64,000 nt of DNA from Bos javanicus (taxonomy: Eukaryota > Chordata > Mammalia > Artiodactyla > Bovidae), in NCBI RefSeq assembly GCF_032452875.1, contig NW_026893841.1, positions 62,001-126,000 on the forward strand, in the 5' to 3' direction. The notes under the pieces are model-generated. The model did not search any database and was not told where the DNA came from. It saw only the letters and a list, made by a program, of their open reading frames with translations. Both the position numbers and the translations under genes were made by a program. Position 1 is the first letter of the stretch; each line of letters opens with the position of its first letter. Below are positions 10,746 through 24,199 of the stretch, piece by piece.

Positions 10746-12047
10746 ATGATCAGTGTATGACACCAAACGTGATCAGTGCATGATCAGTCACATGATCAGT
10801 GCATGATAAGCCACGTGATCAGTGCATGATCAGTCATGTGATCAGTGCATGATCAGTCACGTGATCAGTGCATGATAGCTGCGTGATCAGTGCATGATCA
10901 GCCACGTGATCAGTGCATGATAGCCACGTGATCAGTGCATGATCAGTCACGTGATCAGTGCATGATCAGTCACGTGATCAGTGCATGATCAGTCACGTGA
11001 TCAGTGCATGATCAGTCACGTGATCAGTGCATGATCAGTCACGTGATCAGTGCATGATAGCTACGTGATCAGTGCATGATCAGCCACGTGATCAGTGCAT
11101 GATAGCCACGTGATCAGTGCATGATCAGCCACGTGATCAGTGCATGATCAGTCACGTGATCAGTGCATGATCAGTCACGTGACCAGTACATGAAGCTACG
11201 TGATCAGTGCATGATCAGCCACGTGATCAGTGCATGATAGCCACGTGATCAGTGCATGATCAGTCACGTGATCAGTGCATGATCAGTCACGTGATCAGTG
11301 CATGATAGCTGCGTGATCATGCATGATCAGCCACGTGATCAGTGCATGATAGCCACGTGATCAGTGCATGATCAGTCACGTGATCAGTGCATGATCAGTC
11401 ACGTGATCAGTGCATGATCAGCCACGTGATCAGTGCATGATCAGCCACGTGATCAGTGCATGATAGCCACGTGATCAGTGCATGATCAGTCACGTGATCA
11501 GTGCATGATCAGTCACGTGATCAGTGCATGATCAGCCACGTGATCAGTGCATGATCAGCCACGTGATCAGTGCATGATCAGTCACGTGATCAGTGCATGA
11601 TCAGTCACGTGATCAGTGCATGATCAGTCACGTGACCAGTACATGAAGCTACGTGATCATTGCATGATCAGCCACGTGATAGTGCATGATAGCCACGTGA
11701 TCAGTGCATGATCAGTCACGTGATCAGTGCATGATCAGTCACGTGATCAGTGCATGGTAGCTGCGTGATCATGCATGATCAGCCACGTGATCAGTGCATG
11801 ATAGCCACGTGATCAGTGCATGATCAGCCACGTGATCAGTGCATGATCAGTCACGTGATCAGTGCATGATCAGCCACGTGATCAGTGCATGATCAGCCAC
11901 GTGATCAGTGCATGTCAGCCACGTGATCAGTGCATGATCAGCCACGTGATCAGTGCATGATCAGTCACGTGATCAGTGCATGATCAGTCACGTGATCAGT
12001 GTATGATCAGCCACGTGAACAGTGCATGCTCAGTCACGTGATCAGGG
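10746..12047. repeat. Sau-type array S8
   Basis: Type B trailer with gataagcc, then near-canonical units broken by marker units ending gctacgtg or gctgcgtg. The two catgaagctacg units pair with those in S16. Landmark l is present before D9. Confidence 0.9.
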
Positions 12048-12284
12048 CCTGCTGAGCTGCGTGATTACTGTCTGCTCATCTGCTTGACAATTGCCAGCTG
12101 AGCTGCACGATTCCTGCCTGTCATCTGCTTGACAATTGCCAGCTGTGCTGCGTAATTCCTGCCTGCTCAGCTGCTTGATTATTGCCAGCTGAGCAGCATG
12201 ATTTCTCACAGCTGAGTTCCATGATTATTGCCTGCTGACTGATTCGTGCCTACTCAGCTCTTTGTTCATTGCCTCCAGAGGCAC
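12048..12284. repeat. Pvu-type block D9 (A/B intermediate, 237 bp)
   Basis: Carries the 4-bp type B deletion (gactgattcg) but type A-like ctcagctgc, cacagctgag and ctctttgttc. The trailer reads gacagcaaac, between the A and B forms. Confidence 0.88.
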
Positions 12285-14605
12285 ATGATCAGTGTATGAC
12301 AGCAAACATGATCAGCACATGATCAGTGCATGATAAGCCACGTGATCAGTGCATGATCAATTATGTGATCAGTGCATGATCAGTCACGTGATCAGTGCAT
12401 GGTAGCTGCGTGATCAGTGCATGATCAGCCACGTGATCAGTGCATGATAGCCACGTGATCAGTGCATGATCAGTCACGTGATCAGTGCATGATCAGTCAC
12501 GTGATCAGTGCATGATCAGTCACGTGATCAGTGCATGATCAGTCACGTGATCAGTGCATGATCAGTCACGTGATCAGTGCATGATAGCTACGTGATCATT
12601 GCATGATCAGCCACGTGATCAGTGCATGATAGCCACGTGATCAGTGCATGATAGCCACGTGATCAGTGCATGATCAGTCACGTGATCGTGTGTGATCAGC
12701 CACGTGATCAGTGCATGTGATCCACGTGATCAGTGCATGATAGCCACGTGATCAGTGCATGATCAGTCACGTGATCAGTGCATGATCAGTCACGTGATCA
12801 GTGTGATCAGCCACGTGATCAGTGCATGATCAGCCACGTGATCAGTGCATGATCAATTACGTGATCAGTGCATGATCAGTCACGTGATCAGTGCATGATA
12901 GCTACGTGATCAGTGCATGATCAGCCACGTGATCAGTGCATGATAGCCACGTGATCAGTGCATGATCAGCCACGTGATCAGTGCATGATCAGCCACGTGA
13001 TCAGTGCATGATCAGTCACGTGATCATGTGTGATCAGCCACGTGATCAGTGCATGATCAGCCACGTGATCAGTGCATGATCAGTCACGTGATCAGTGCAT
13101 GATCAGTCACGTGATCAGTGCATGATGCACGTGATCAGTGCATGATCAGCCACGTGATCAGTGCATGATAGCCACGTGATCAGTGCATGATCAGTCACGT
13201 GATCAGTGCATGATCAGTCACGTGATCAGTGCATGATCATTCACGTGATCAGTGCATGATCAGTCACGTGATCAGTGCATGATAGCTACGTGATCATTGC
13301 ATGACAGCCACGTGAGCAGTGCATGATAGCCACGTGATCAGTGCATGATAGCCACGTGATCAGTGCATGATCAGTCACGTGATCAGTGCATGATCAGCCA
13401 CGTGATCAGTGCATGATATCCACGTGATCAGTGCATGATCAGCCACGTGATCAGTGCATGATAGCCACGTGATCAGTGCATGATCAGTCACGTGATCAGT
13501 GTGATCAGCCACGTGATCAGTGCATGATCAGCCACGTGATCAGTGCATGATCAATTACGTGATCAGTGCATGATCAGTCACGTGATCAGTGCATGATAGC
13601 TACGTGATCAGTGCATGATCAGCCACGTGATCAGTGCATGATAGCCACGTGATCAGTGCATGATCAGTCACGTGATCAGTGCATGATCAGTCACGTGATC
13701 AGTGCATGATCATTCACGTGATCAGTGCATGATCAGTCATGTGACCAGTACATGGTAGCTACGTGATCATTGCATGATCAGCCACGTGATCAGTGCATGA
13801 TAGCCACGTGATCAGTGCATGATCAGCCACGTGATCAGTGCATGATCAGTCACGTGATCAGTGCATGATCAGCCACGTGATCAGTGCATGATCAGCCACG
13901 TGATCAGTGCATGTCCAGCCACGTGATCAGTGCATGATCAGCCACGTGATCAGTGCATGATCAGTCACGTGATCAGTGCATGATCAGTCACGTGATCAGT
14001 GCATGATCAGCCACGTGATCAGTGCATGATCAGTCACGTGATCAGTGCATGATCAGTCACGTGATCAGTGCATGATCAGTCACGTGATCAGTGCATGATC
14101 ATTCGTGATCAGTGCATGATCAGTCACGTGACCAGTATGGTTGCTACGTGATCATTGCATGATCAGCCACGTGATCAGTGCATGATAGCCACGTGATCAG
14201 TGCATGAGTCACGTGATCAGTGTATGATCAGCCACGTGATCAGTGCATGAGTGCCACGTGATCAGTGCATGATAGTCACGTGACAGTGTGTGATCAGCCA
14301 CGTGATCAGTGCATGATCAGCCACGTGATCAGTGCATGATAGCCACGTGATCAGTGCATGATCAGTCACGTGATCAGTGCATGATCAGCCACGTGATCAG
14401 TGCATGATCAGCCACGTGATCAGTGCATGATCAGCCACGTGATCAGTGCATGATAGCCACGTGATCAGTGCATGATCAGCACGTGATCAGTGTATGATCA
14501 GCCACGTGATCAGTGCATGATATCCACGTGATCAGTGCATGATCATCACGTGATCAGTGTATGATCAGCCACGTGAACAGTGCATGCTCAGTCACGTGAT
14601 CTGGG
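12285..14605. repeat. Sau-type array S9 (2.3 kb)
   Basis: Near-canonical array with repeated f-like units (about 12353, 12852, 13550) and gatagctacg markers. Diluted h-l landmarks lie from about 14100. Several units are truncated to gtgtgatc or gtgatc. Confidence 0.9.
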
Positions 14606-14846
14606 CCTGCTGAGCTGCGTGATTACTGTCTGCTCATCTGCTTGACAATTGCCAGCTGAGCTGCACGATTCCTGCCTGTCATCTGCTTGACAATTGCCAG
14701 CTGTGCTGCGTAATTCCTGCCTGCTCAGCTGCTTGATTATTGCCAGCTGAGCAGCATGATTCCTCACAGCTGAGTTCCATGATTATTGCCTGCTGACTGT
14801 TTGATTCGTGCCTACTCAGCTCTTTGTTTATTGCCTCCAGAGGCAC
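14606..14846. repeat. Pvu-type block D10 (type A, cacagctgag form)
   Basis: Standard length, preceded by gatctggg. Opens the second run of complete HORs. Confidence 0.92.
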
Positions 14847-16419
14847 ATGATCAGTGTATGATAGCAAACATGATCAGCGCATGATCAGTCACATGATCAG
14901 CGCCATTAAGTCACGTGATCACTACATGATAGTCATGTGATCAGTCCATGCTCAGTCACGGTATCAGTGCATGATCAGCCACGTGATCAGTGCATGATCT
15001 GTCACATGATTAGTGTATGATCATCCACGTGATCAGTGCATGGGCAGTCATGTGATCAGTGCATGATATAGACGTGATCAGTGCATGATCAGTCTCGTGA
15101 TCAGTGCATGATAGCCACGTGATCAGTGCATGATCAGTCACCTGATGGGTGTATGATCATTCACGTGACCTGTACATGGTAGCTACATGATCATTGCATG
15201 ATCAGCCACGTGAGTAGTGCATGATAGCCACGTGATCAGTGCATGATCAGTCACGTGATCAGTGCATGATCAGTCATGTGACCAGTACATGGTAGCTGCG
15301 TGATCATGCATGATCAGCCACGTGATCAGTGCATGATAGCCACGTGATCAGTGCATGATCAGACACGTGATCAGTGCATGATCAGTCACGTGATCAGTGC
15401 ATGATCAGCCACGTGATCAGTGCATGATCAGTCACGTGATCAGTGCATGATCAGTTACGTGATCAGTGCATGATCAGCCACGTGATCAGTGCATGATCAG
15501 CCACGTGATCAGTGCATGATCAATTCACGTGATCAGTGCATGATCAGTCACGTGACCAGTACATGGTAGCTACGTGATCATTGCATGATCAGCCACGTGA
15601 TCAGTGCATGATAGCCACGTGATCAGTGCATGATCAGTCATGTGATACGTGTGTGATCAGCCACGTGATCAGTGCATGATATCCACGTGATCAGTGCATG
15701 ACAGCCACGTGATCAGTGCATGATAGCCACGTGATCAGTGCATGATCAGTCACGTGATACATGTGTGATCAGCCACGTGATCAGTGCATGATGAGCCACG
15801 TGATCAGTGCATGATCAATTACGTGATCAGTGCATGATCAGTCACGTGACCAGTACATGGTTGCTACGTGATCGTTGCATGATCAGCCACGTGAGCAGTG
15901 CATGATAGCCACGTGATCAGTGCATGATCAGTCACGTGATCAGTACATGATCAGTCACGTGAACAGTGCATGATCATTTACGTGATCTTTGCATGATCAG
16001 TCACGTGACCAGTATATGGTTGCTACGTGATCATTCCATGATCAGCCACGTGAGCAGTGCATGATAGCCACGTGATGTGTGCATGAGTTACGTGAGCAGA
16101 GTATGATCAGCCACGTGATCAGTGCATGAGTGCCACGTGATCAGTGCATGATATGTCACGTGACAGGTGTGTGATCAGCCACGTGAACAGTGCATGTTCA
16201 GCCACGTGATCAGTGCATGATAGCCACGTGATCAGTGCATGATCAGTTACGTGAGCAGTGTATGATCAGCCACGTGATCAGTGCATGGTCAGACACGTGA
16301 ACAGTGTATGATCAGCCACGTGATCAGTGCATGATATCCAAGTGATCAGTGCATGATCATCACGTGATCAGTGTATGATCAGCCACGTGAACAGTGCATG
16401 CTCAGTCACGTGATCTGGG
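14847..16419. repeat. Sau-type array S10 (complete landmark series)
   Basis: All of a-l are present. Landmark f first appears as gatcaattcacg, and landmark b reads gatctgtcacatg rather than the cacaag form of S1, S2 and S11. Confidence 0.92.
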
Positions 16420-16660
16420 CCTGCTGAGCTGCGTGATTACTGTCTGCTCATCTGCTTGACAATTGCCAGCTGAGCTGCACGATTCCTGCCTGTCATCTGC
16501 TTGACAATTGCCAGCTGTGCTGCGTAATTCCTGCCTGCTCAGCTGCTTGATTATTGCCAGCTGAGCAGCATGATTCCTCACACCTGAGTTCCATGATTAT
16601 TGCCTGCTGACTGTTTGATTCGTGCCTACTCAGCTCTTTGTTTATTGCCTCCAGAGGCAC
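16420..16660. repeat. Pvu-type block D11 (type A)
   Basis: Same form as D2 and D3. Confidence 0.92.
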
Positions 16661-18322
16661 ATGATCAGTGTATGATAGCAAACATGATCAGCGCATGATC
16701 AGTCACATGATCAGCGCCATTAAGTCACGTGATCACTACATGATAGTCATGTGATCAGTCCATGCTCAGTCACGGTATCAGTGCATGATCAGCCACGTGA
16801 TCAGTGCATGATCTGTCACAAGATTAGTGTATGATCATCCACGTGATCAGTGCATGGGCAGTCATGTGATCAGTGCATGATATAGACGTGATCAGTGCAT
16901 GATCAGTCTCGTGATCAGTGCATGATAGCCACGTGATCAGTGCATGATCAGTCACCTGATGGGTGTATGATCATTCACGTGACCTGTACATGGTAGCTAC
17001 ATGTTCATTGCATGATCAGCCACGTGAGTAGTGCATGATAGCCACGTGATCAGTGCATGATCAGTCACGTGATCAGTGCATGATCAGTCATGTGACCAGT
17101 ACATGGTAGCTGCGTGATCATGGCATGATCAGCCACGTGAGCAGTGCATGATAGCCACGTGATCAGTGCATGATCAGACACGTGATCAGTGCATGATCAG
17201 TCACGTGATCAGTGCATGATCAGCCACGTGATCAGTGCATGATCAGGCACGTGATCAGTGTATGTCAGCCAAGTGATCAGTGCATGATAGCCACGTGATC
17301 AGTGCATGATCAGTCACGTGATCAGTGCATGATCAGTTATGTGATCAGTGTATGATCAGCCACGTGATCAGTGCATGATCAGCCACGTGATCAGTGCATG
17401 ATCAATTACGTGATCAGTGCATGATCAGTCACGTGACCAGTACATGGTAGCTACGTGATCATTGCATGATCAGCCACGTGATCAGTGCATGATAGCCACG
17501 TGATCAGTGCATGATAGCCACGTGATCAGTGCATGATCAGTCATGTGATACGTGTGTGATCAGCCACGTGATCAGTGCATGATATCCACGTGATCAGTGC
17601 ATGACAGCCTCGTGATCAGTGCATGAGAGCCACGTGATCAGTGCATGATCAGTCACGTGATACATGTGTGATCAGCCACGTGATCAGTGCATGATGAGCC
17701 ACGTGATCAGTGCAGGATCAATTACGTGATCAGTGCATGATCAGTCACGTGACCAGTACATGGTTGCTACGTGATCGTTGCATGATCAGCCACGTGAGCT
17801 GAGCATGATAGCCACGTGATCAGTGCATGATCAGTCACGTGATCAGTACATGATCAGTCACGTGAACAGTGCATGATCATTTACGTGATCTGTGCATGAT
17901 CAGTCACGTGACCAGTATATGGTTGCTACGTGATCATTCCATGACGAGCCACGTGAGCAGTGCATGATAGCCACGTGATGCGTGCATGAGTTACGTGAGC
18001 AGAGTATGATCAGCCACGTGATCAGTGCATGAGTGCCACGTGATCAGTGCATGATATGTCACGTGACAGGTGTGTGATCAGCCACGTGAACAGTGCATGT
18101 TCAGCCACGTGATCAGTGCATGATAGCCACGTGATCAGTGCATGATCAGTTACGTGAGCAGTGTATGATCAGCCACGTGATCAGTGCATGGTCAGACACG
18201 TGAACAGTGTATGATCAGCCACGTGATCAGTGCATGATGTCCAAGTGATCAGTGCATGATCATCACGTGATCAGTGTATGATCAGCCACGTGAACAGTGC
18301 ATGCTCAGTCACGTGATCTGGG
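16661..18322. repeat. Sau-type array S11 (complete landmark series)
   Basis: One base longer than S1 and colinear with it throughout. Private changes include catgttcattg near 17000 and gcctcgtg near 17607. Confidence 0.92.
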
Positions 18323-18562
18323 CCTGCTGAGCTCCGTGATTACTGTCTGCTCATCTGCTTGACAATTGCCAGCTGAGCTGCACGATTCCTGCCTGTCATC
18401 TGCTTGACAATTGCCAGCTGTGCTGCGTAATTCCTGCCTGCTCAGCTGCTTGATTATTGCCAGCTGAGCAGCATGATTCCTCACACTGAGTTCCATGATT
18501 ATTGCCTGCTGACTGTTTGATTCGTGCCTACTCAGCTCTTTGTTTATTGCCTCCAGAGGCAC
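18323..18562. repeat. Pvu-type block D12 (type A, 1-bp deletion, 240 bp)
   Basis: One base is lost where other copies read cacacctgag (here cacactgag). The minus-strand frame shifts and runs on to 92 codons (18305-18583). The first unit also reads gagctccgtg. Confidence 0.92.
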
Positions 18563-19796
18563 ATGATCAGTGTATGATAGCAAACATGATCAGCGCATGA
18601 TCAGTCACATGATCAGCGCCATTAAGTCACGTGATCACTACATGATAGTCATGTGATCAGTCCATGCTCAGTCACGGTATCAGTGCATGATCAGCCACGT
18701 GATCAGTGCATGATCTGTCACATGATTAGTGTATGATCATCCACGTGATCAGTGCATGGGCAGTCATGTGATCAGTGCATGATATAGACGTGATCAGTGC
18801 ATGATCAGTCTCGTGATCAGTGCATGATAGCCACGTGATCAGTGCATGATCAGTCACCTGATGGGTGTATGATCATTCACGTGACCTGTACATGGTAGCT
18901 ACATGATCATTGCATGATCAGCCACGTGAGTAGTGCATGATAGCCACGTGATCACTGCATGATCAGTCACGTGATCAGTGCATGATCAGTCATGTGACCA
19001 GTACATGGTAGCTGCGTGATCATGGCATGATCAGCCACGTGAGCAGTGCATGATAGCCACGTGATCAGTGCATGATCAGCCACGTGATCAGTGCATGATC
19101 AGTCACGTGATCAGTGCATGATCAGCCACGTGATCAGTGCATGATCAGCCACGTGATCAGTGCATGATCAGCCACGTGATCAGTGCATGATAGCCACGTG
19201 ATCAGTGCATGATCAGTCACGTGATCAGTGCATGATGAGCCACGTGATCAGTGCATGATCAATTACGTGATCAGTGCATGATCAGTCACGTGACCAGTAC
19301 ATGGTTGCTACGTGATCGTTGCATGATCAGCCACGTGAGCAGTGCATGATAGCCACGTGATCAGTGCATGATCAGTCACGTGATCAGTGCATGATCAGTC
19401 ACGTGATCAGTGCATGATCATTTACGTGATCAGTGCATGATCAGTCACGTGACCAGTATATGGTTGCTACGTGATCATTCCATGACGAGCCACGTGAGCA
19501 GTGCATGATAGCCACGTGATGTGTGCATGAGTTACGTGAGCAGAGCATGATCAGCCACGTGATCAGTGCATGAGTGCCACGTGATCAGTGCATGTTTTGT
19601 CACGTGACAGGTGTGTGATCAGCCACGTGAACAGTGCATGTTCAGCCACGTGATCAGTGCATGATAGCCACGTGATCAGTGCATGATCAGTTACGTGATC
19701 AGTGTATGATCAGCCACGTGATCAGTGCATGATCAGACACGTGATCAGTGTATGATCAGCCACGTGATCAGTGCATGCTCAGTCACGTGATCAGGG
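18563..19796. repeat. Sau-type array S12 (shortened)
   Basis: Landmarks a-e, a short canonical stretch, then part of g and f, h, i, j, l. Landmark j is altered to catgttttgtc near 19591, and k is absent. Confidence 0.9.
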
Positions 19797-20037
19797 CCTG
19801 CTGAGCTGCGTGATTACTGTCTGCTCATCTGCTTGACAATTGCCAGCTGAGCTGCACGATTCCTGCCTGTCATCTGCTTGACAATTGCCAGCTGTGCTGC
19901 GTAATTCCTGCCTGCTCAGCTGCTTGATTATTGCCAGCTGAGCAGCATGATTCCTCACAGCTGAGTTCCATGATTATTGCCTGCTGACTGTTTGATTCGT
20001 GCCTACTCAGCTCTTTGTTCATTGCCTCCAGAGGCAC
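19797..20037. repeat. Pvu-type block D13 (type A, partly B-like)
   Basis: cacagctgag form with ttcattgcc, as in type B. The edge unit reads gcacgtgatc, with the E-box restored. Confidence 0.9.
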
Positions 20038-21644
20038 GTGATCAGTGCATGATAGCAAACATGATCAGCGCATGATCAGTCACATGATCAGCGCCATTAA
20101 GTCACGTGATCACTACATGATAGTCATGTGATCAGTCCATGCTCAGTCACGGTATCAGTGCATGATCAGCCACGTGATCAGTGCATGATCTGTCACGTGA
20201 TTAGTGTATGATCATCCACGTGATCAGTGCATGGGCAGTCACGTGATCAGTGCATGATATAGACGTGATCAGTGCATGATCAGTCACGTGATCAGTGCAT
20301 GATAGTCACGTGATCAGTGCATGATCAGTCACCTGATCAGTGTATGATCATTCACGTGACCAGTACATGGTAGCTACATGATCATTGCATGATCAGCCAC
20401 GTGAGTAGTGCATGATAGCCACGTGATCAGTGCATGATCAGTTACGTGATCAGTGCATGATCAGTCATGTGACCAGTACATGGTAGCCGCGTGATCAGGG
20501 CATGATCAGCCACGTGAGCAGTGCATGATAGCCACGTGATCAGTGCATGATCAGCCACGTGATCAGTGCATGATCAGTCACGTGATCAGTGCATGATCAG
20601 CCACGTGATCAGTGCATGATAGCCACGTGATCAGTGCATGATCAGTTACGTGATCAGTGCATGATCAGCCACGTGATCAGTGTATGATCAGCCACGTGAT
20701 CAGTGCATGATCAGCCACGTGATCAGTGCATGATCAATTACGTGATCAGTGCATGATCAGTCACGTGACCAGTACATGGTAGCTACGTGATCAGTGCATG
20801 ATCAGCCACGTGATCAGTGCATGATAGCCACGTGATCAGTGCATGATAGCCACGTGATCAGTGCATGATCAGTCATACGTGTGTGATCAGCCACGTGATC
20901 AGTGCATGATAGTCACGTGATCAGTGCATGACAGCCACGTGATCAGTGCATGACAGTCACGTGATCAGTGCATGATCAGTCACGTGATCATGTGTGATCA
21001 GCCACGTGATCAGTGCATGATCAGCCACGTGATCAGTGCATGATCAATTACGTGATCAGTGCATGATCAGTCACGTGACCAGTACATGGTTGCTACGTGA
21101 TCGTGCATGATCAGCCACGTGAGCAGTGCATGATAGCCACGTGATCAGTGCATGATCAGTCACGTGATCAGTGCATGATCAGTCACGTGAACAGTGCATG
21201 ATCATTTACGTGATCAGTGCATGATCAGTCACGTGACCAGTATATGGTTGCTACGTGATCATTCCATGAGCCACGTGAGCAGTGCATGATAGCCACGTGA
21301 TGTGTGCATGAGTTACGTGAGCAGTGTATGATCAGCCACGTGATCAGTGCATGAGTGCCACGTGATCAGTGCATGATATGTCACGTGACAGGTGTGTGAT
21401 CAGCCACGTGATCAGTGCATGTTCAGCCACGTGATCAGTGCATGATAGCCACGTGATCAGTGCATGATCAGTTACGTGATCAGTGTATGATCAGCCACGT
21501 GATCAGTGCATGATCAGACACGTGATCAGTGTATGATCAGCCACGTGATCAGTGCATGATAGCCACGTGATCAGTGCATGATCATCACGTGATCAGTGCA
21601 TGATCAGCCACGTGATCAGTGCATGATCAGTCACGTGATCAGTG
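20038..21644. repeat. Sau-type array S13 (landmarks partly homogenised)
   Basis: Order a-j is recognisable, but many variant bases have reverted to canonical, for example gatcagtg where others read gggtg. A truncated gtcatacgtg unit lies near 20874. Neither k nor l precedes D14. Confidence 0.88.
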
Positions 21645-21790
21645 CATGCTGAGCTGCGTGATTCCTGCCTGCTCATCTGCTTGATTATTGCCAGCTGAGC
21701 AGCATGATTTCTCACAGCTGAGTTCCATGATTATAGCCTGCTGACTGATTCCTGCCTACTCAGCTCTATGTTCATTGCCTCCAGAGGCAC
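21645..21790. repeat. Pvu-type block D14 (type B, 146 bp, four units short)
   Basis: The shortest D block. About 91 bp (four sub-units) is missing after the first unit. Begins catgctgag, like D4. It is the counterpart of D6, and the 91-bp loss explains the 1156-bp spacing here against 1247 bp after D6. Confidence 0.9.
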
Positions 21791-22800
21791 GTGATCAGTG
21801 TATGACACCAAACATGATCAGTGCATGATCAGTCACGTGATCAGTGCATGATCAGCCACGTGATCAGTGCATGATCAGTCACGTGATCAGTGCATGATCA
21901 GTCATGTGATCAGTACATGGTAGCTGCGTGATCAGTGCATGATCAGCCACGTGATCAGTGCATGATAGCCACGTGATCAGTGCATGATCAGTCACGTGAT
22001 CAGTGCATGATCAGTCACGTGATCAGTGCATGATAGCCACGTGATCAGTGCATGATAGCCACGTGATCAGTGCATGATCAGTCACGTGATCAGTGCATGA
22101 TCAGTCACGTGATCAGTGCATGATCAGTCACGTGATCAGTGCATGATCAGCCACGTGATCAGTGCATGATAGCCACGTGATCAGTGCATGATCAGTCACG
22201 TGATCAGTGCATGATCAGTCACGTGATCAGTGCATGATCAGCCACGTGATCAGTGCATGATCAGCCACGTGATCAGTGCATGATCAGCCACGTGATCAGT
22301 GCATGATCAGCCACGTGATCAGTGCATGATCAGTCACGTGATCAGTGCATGATCAGTCACGTGATCAGTGCATGATCATTTACGTGATCAGTGCATGATC
22401 AGTCACGTGACCAGTATATGGTTGCTACGTGATCATTCCATGACAGCCACGTGATCAGTGCATGATAGCCACGTGATCAGTGCATGATCAGTTACGTGAT
22501 CAGTGTATGATCAGCCACGTGATCAGTGCATGATATGTCACGTGACAGGTGTGATCAGCCACGTGAACAGTGCATGTTCAGCCACGTGATCAGTGCATGA
22601 TAGCCACGTGATCAGTGCATGATCAGTTACGTGAGCAGTGTATGATCAGCCACGTGATCAGTGCATGGTCAGACACGTGAACAGTGTATGATCAGCCACG
22701 TGATCAGTGCATGATATCCAAGTGATCAGTGCATGATCAATCACGTGATCAGTGTATGATCAGCCACGTGAACAGTGCATGCTCAGTCACGTGATCAGGG
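21791..22800. repeat. Sau-type array S14 (counterpart of S6)
   Basis: 1,010 bp against 1,011 bp in S6. Landmarks h, j, k, l end the array. Near 22436 the unit reads catgacagcc where S6 has catgacgagcc. Confidence 0.88.
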
Positions 22801-23041
22801 CCTGCTGAGCTGCGTGATTACTGTCTGCTCATCTGCTTGACAATTGCCAGCTGAGCTGCACGATTCCTGCCTGTCATCTGCTTGACAATTGCCAGCTGTG
22901 CTGCGTAATTCCTGCCTGCTCAGCTGCTTGATTATTGCCAGCTGAGCAGCATGATTCCTCACACCTGAGTTCCATGATTATTGCCTGCTGACTGTTTGAT
23001 TCGTGCCTACTCAGCTCTTTGTTTATTGCCTCCAGAGGCAC
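22801..23041. repeat. Pvu-type block D15 (type A)
   Basis: Pairs with D7 by position but has cacacctgag instead of cacagctgag. Confidence 0.92.
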
Positions 23042-23962
23042 ATGATCAGTGTATGATAGCAAACATGATCAGCGCATGATCAGTCACATGATCAGCGCCA
23101 TTAAGTCACGTGATCACTACATGATAGTCATGTGATCAGTCCATGCTCAGTCACGGTATCAGTGCATGATCAGCCACGTGATCAGTGCATGATCTGTCAC
23201 ATGATTAGTGTATGATCATCCACGTGATCAGTGCATGGGCAGTCATGTGATCAGTGCATGATATAGACGTGATCAGTGCATGATCAGTCTCGTGATCAGT
23301 GCATGATAGCCACGTGATCAGTGCATGATCAGTCACGTGATGGGTGCATGATCATTCACGTGACCTGTACATGGTAGCCACGTGATCATTGCATGATCAG
23401 CCACGTGAGCAGTGCATGATAGCCACGTGATCAGTGCATGATCAGTCACGTGATCAGTGCATGATCAGTCACGTGATCAGTGCATGATCAGCCACGTGAT
23501 CAGTGCATGATCAGCCACGTGATCAGTGCATGATCAGCCACGTGATCAGTGCATGATAGCCACGTGATCAGTGCATGATCAGTCACGTGATCAGTGCATG
23601 ATCAGCCACGTGATCAGTGCATGATCAGCCACGTGATCAGTGCATGATCAGCACGTGATCAGTGCATGATCAGCCACGTGATCAGTGCATGATAGCCACG
23701 TGATCAGTGCATGATCAGTCACGTGATCAGTGCATGATCAGTCACGTGATCAGTGCATGATCAGCCACGTGATCAGTGCATGATCAGCCACGTGATCAGT
23801 GCATGATCAGCCACGTGATCAGTGCATGATCAGTCACGTGATCAGTGCATGATCAGCCACGTGATCAGTGCATGATCAGTCACGTGATCAGTGCATGATC
23901 AGTCACGTGATCAGTGTGTGATCAGCCACGTGAACAGTGCATGCTCAGTCACGTGATCAGGG
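23042..23962. repeat. Sau-type array S15 (counterpart of S7)
   Basis: Repeats the three-fold 136-137-bp block, with 22-mers starting at 23418, 23555 and 23691. It includes the same 1-bp loss (cagcacg) in the second copy. Confidence 0.9.
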
Positions 23963-24199
23963 CCTGCTGAGCTGCGTGATTACTGTCTGCTCATCTGCTT
24001 GACAATTGCCAGCTGAGCTGCACGATTCCTGCCTGTCATCTGCTTGACAATTGCCAGCTGTGCTGCGTAATTCCTGCCTGCTCAGCTGCTTGATTATTGC
24101 CAGCTGAGCAGCATGATTTCTCACAGCTGAGTTCCATGATTATTGCCTGCTGACTGATTCGTGCCTACTCAGCTCTTTGTTCATTGCCTCCAGAGGCAC
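23963..24199. repeat. Pvu-type block D16 (type B with A-like interior, 237 bp)
   Basis: Has gactgattcg and the gacaccaaac trailer, but ctcagctgc and ctctttgttc. Its positional partner D8 is fully type B, so the interior has been exchanged in one copy. Confidence 0.88.

Larger units (their letters stand above)
8102..13850. repeat. Segmental duplication, 13.45-kb shift, copy 1 (right end approximate)
   Basis: D-block spacings after D7 (1160, 1539, 2558 bp) match those after D15 (1162, 1518, 2522 bp). The rare catgaagctacg unit occurs twice here, with gacc starting at 11181 and 11634. Its partners are at 24635 and 25065. Confidence 0.85.

Noticed and set aside
18305..18583. 92-codon frame in D12 (and 73 codons at 6984-7205 in D5)
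   Set aside because: Both are by-products of frame changes: a 1-bp loss in D12 and a 46-bp loss in D5. There is no promoter, splice or codon evidence.
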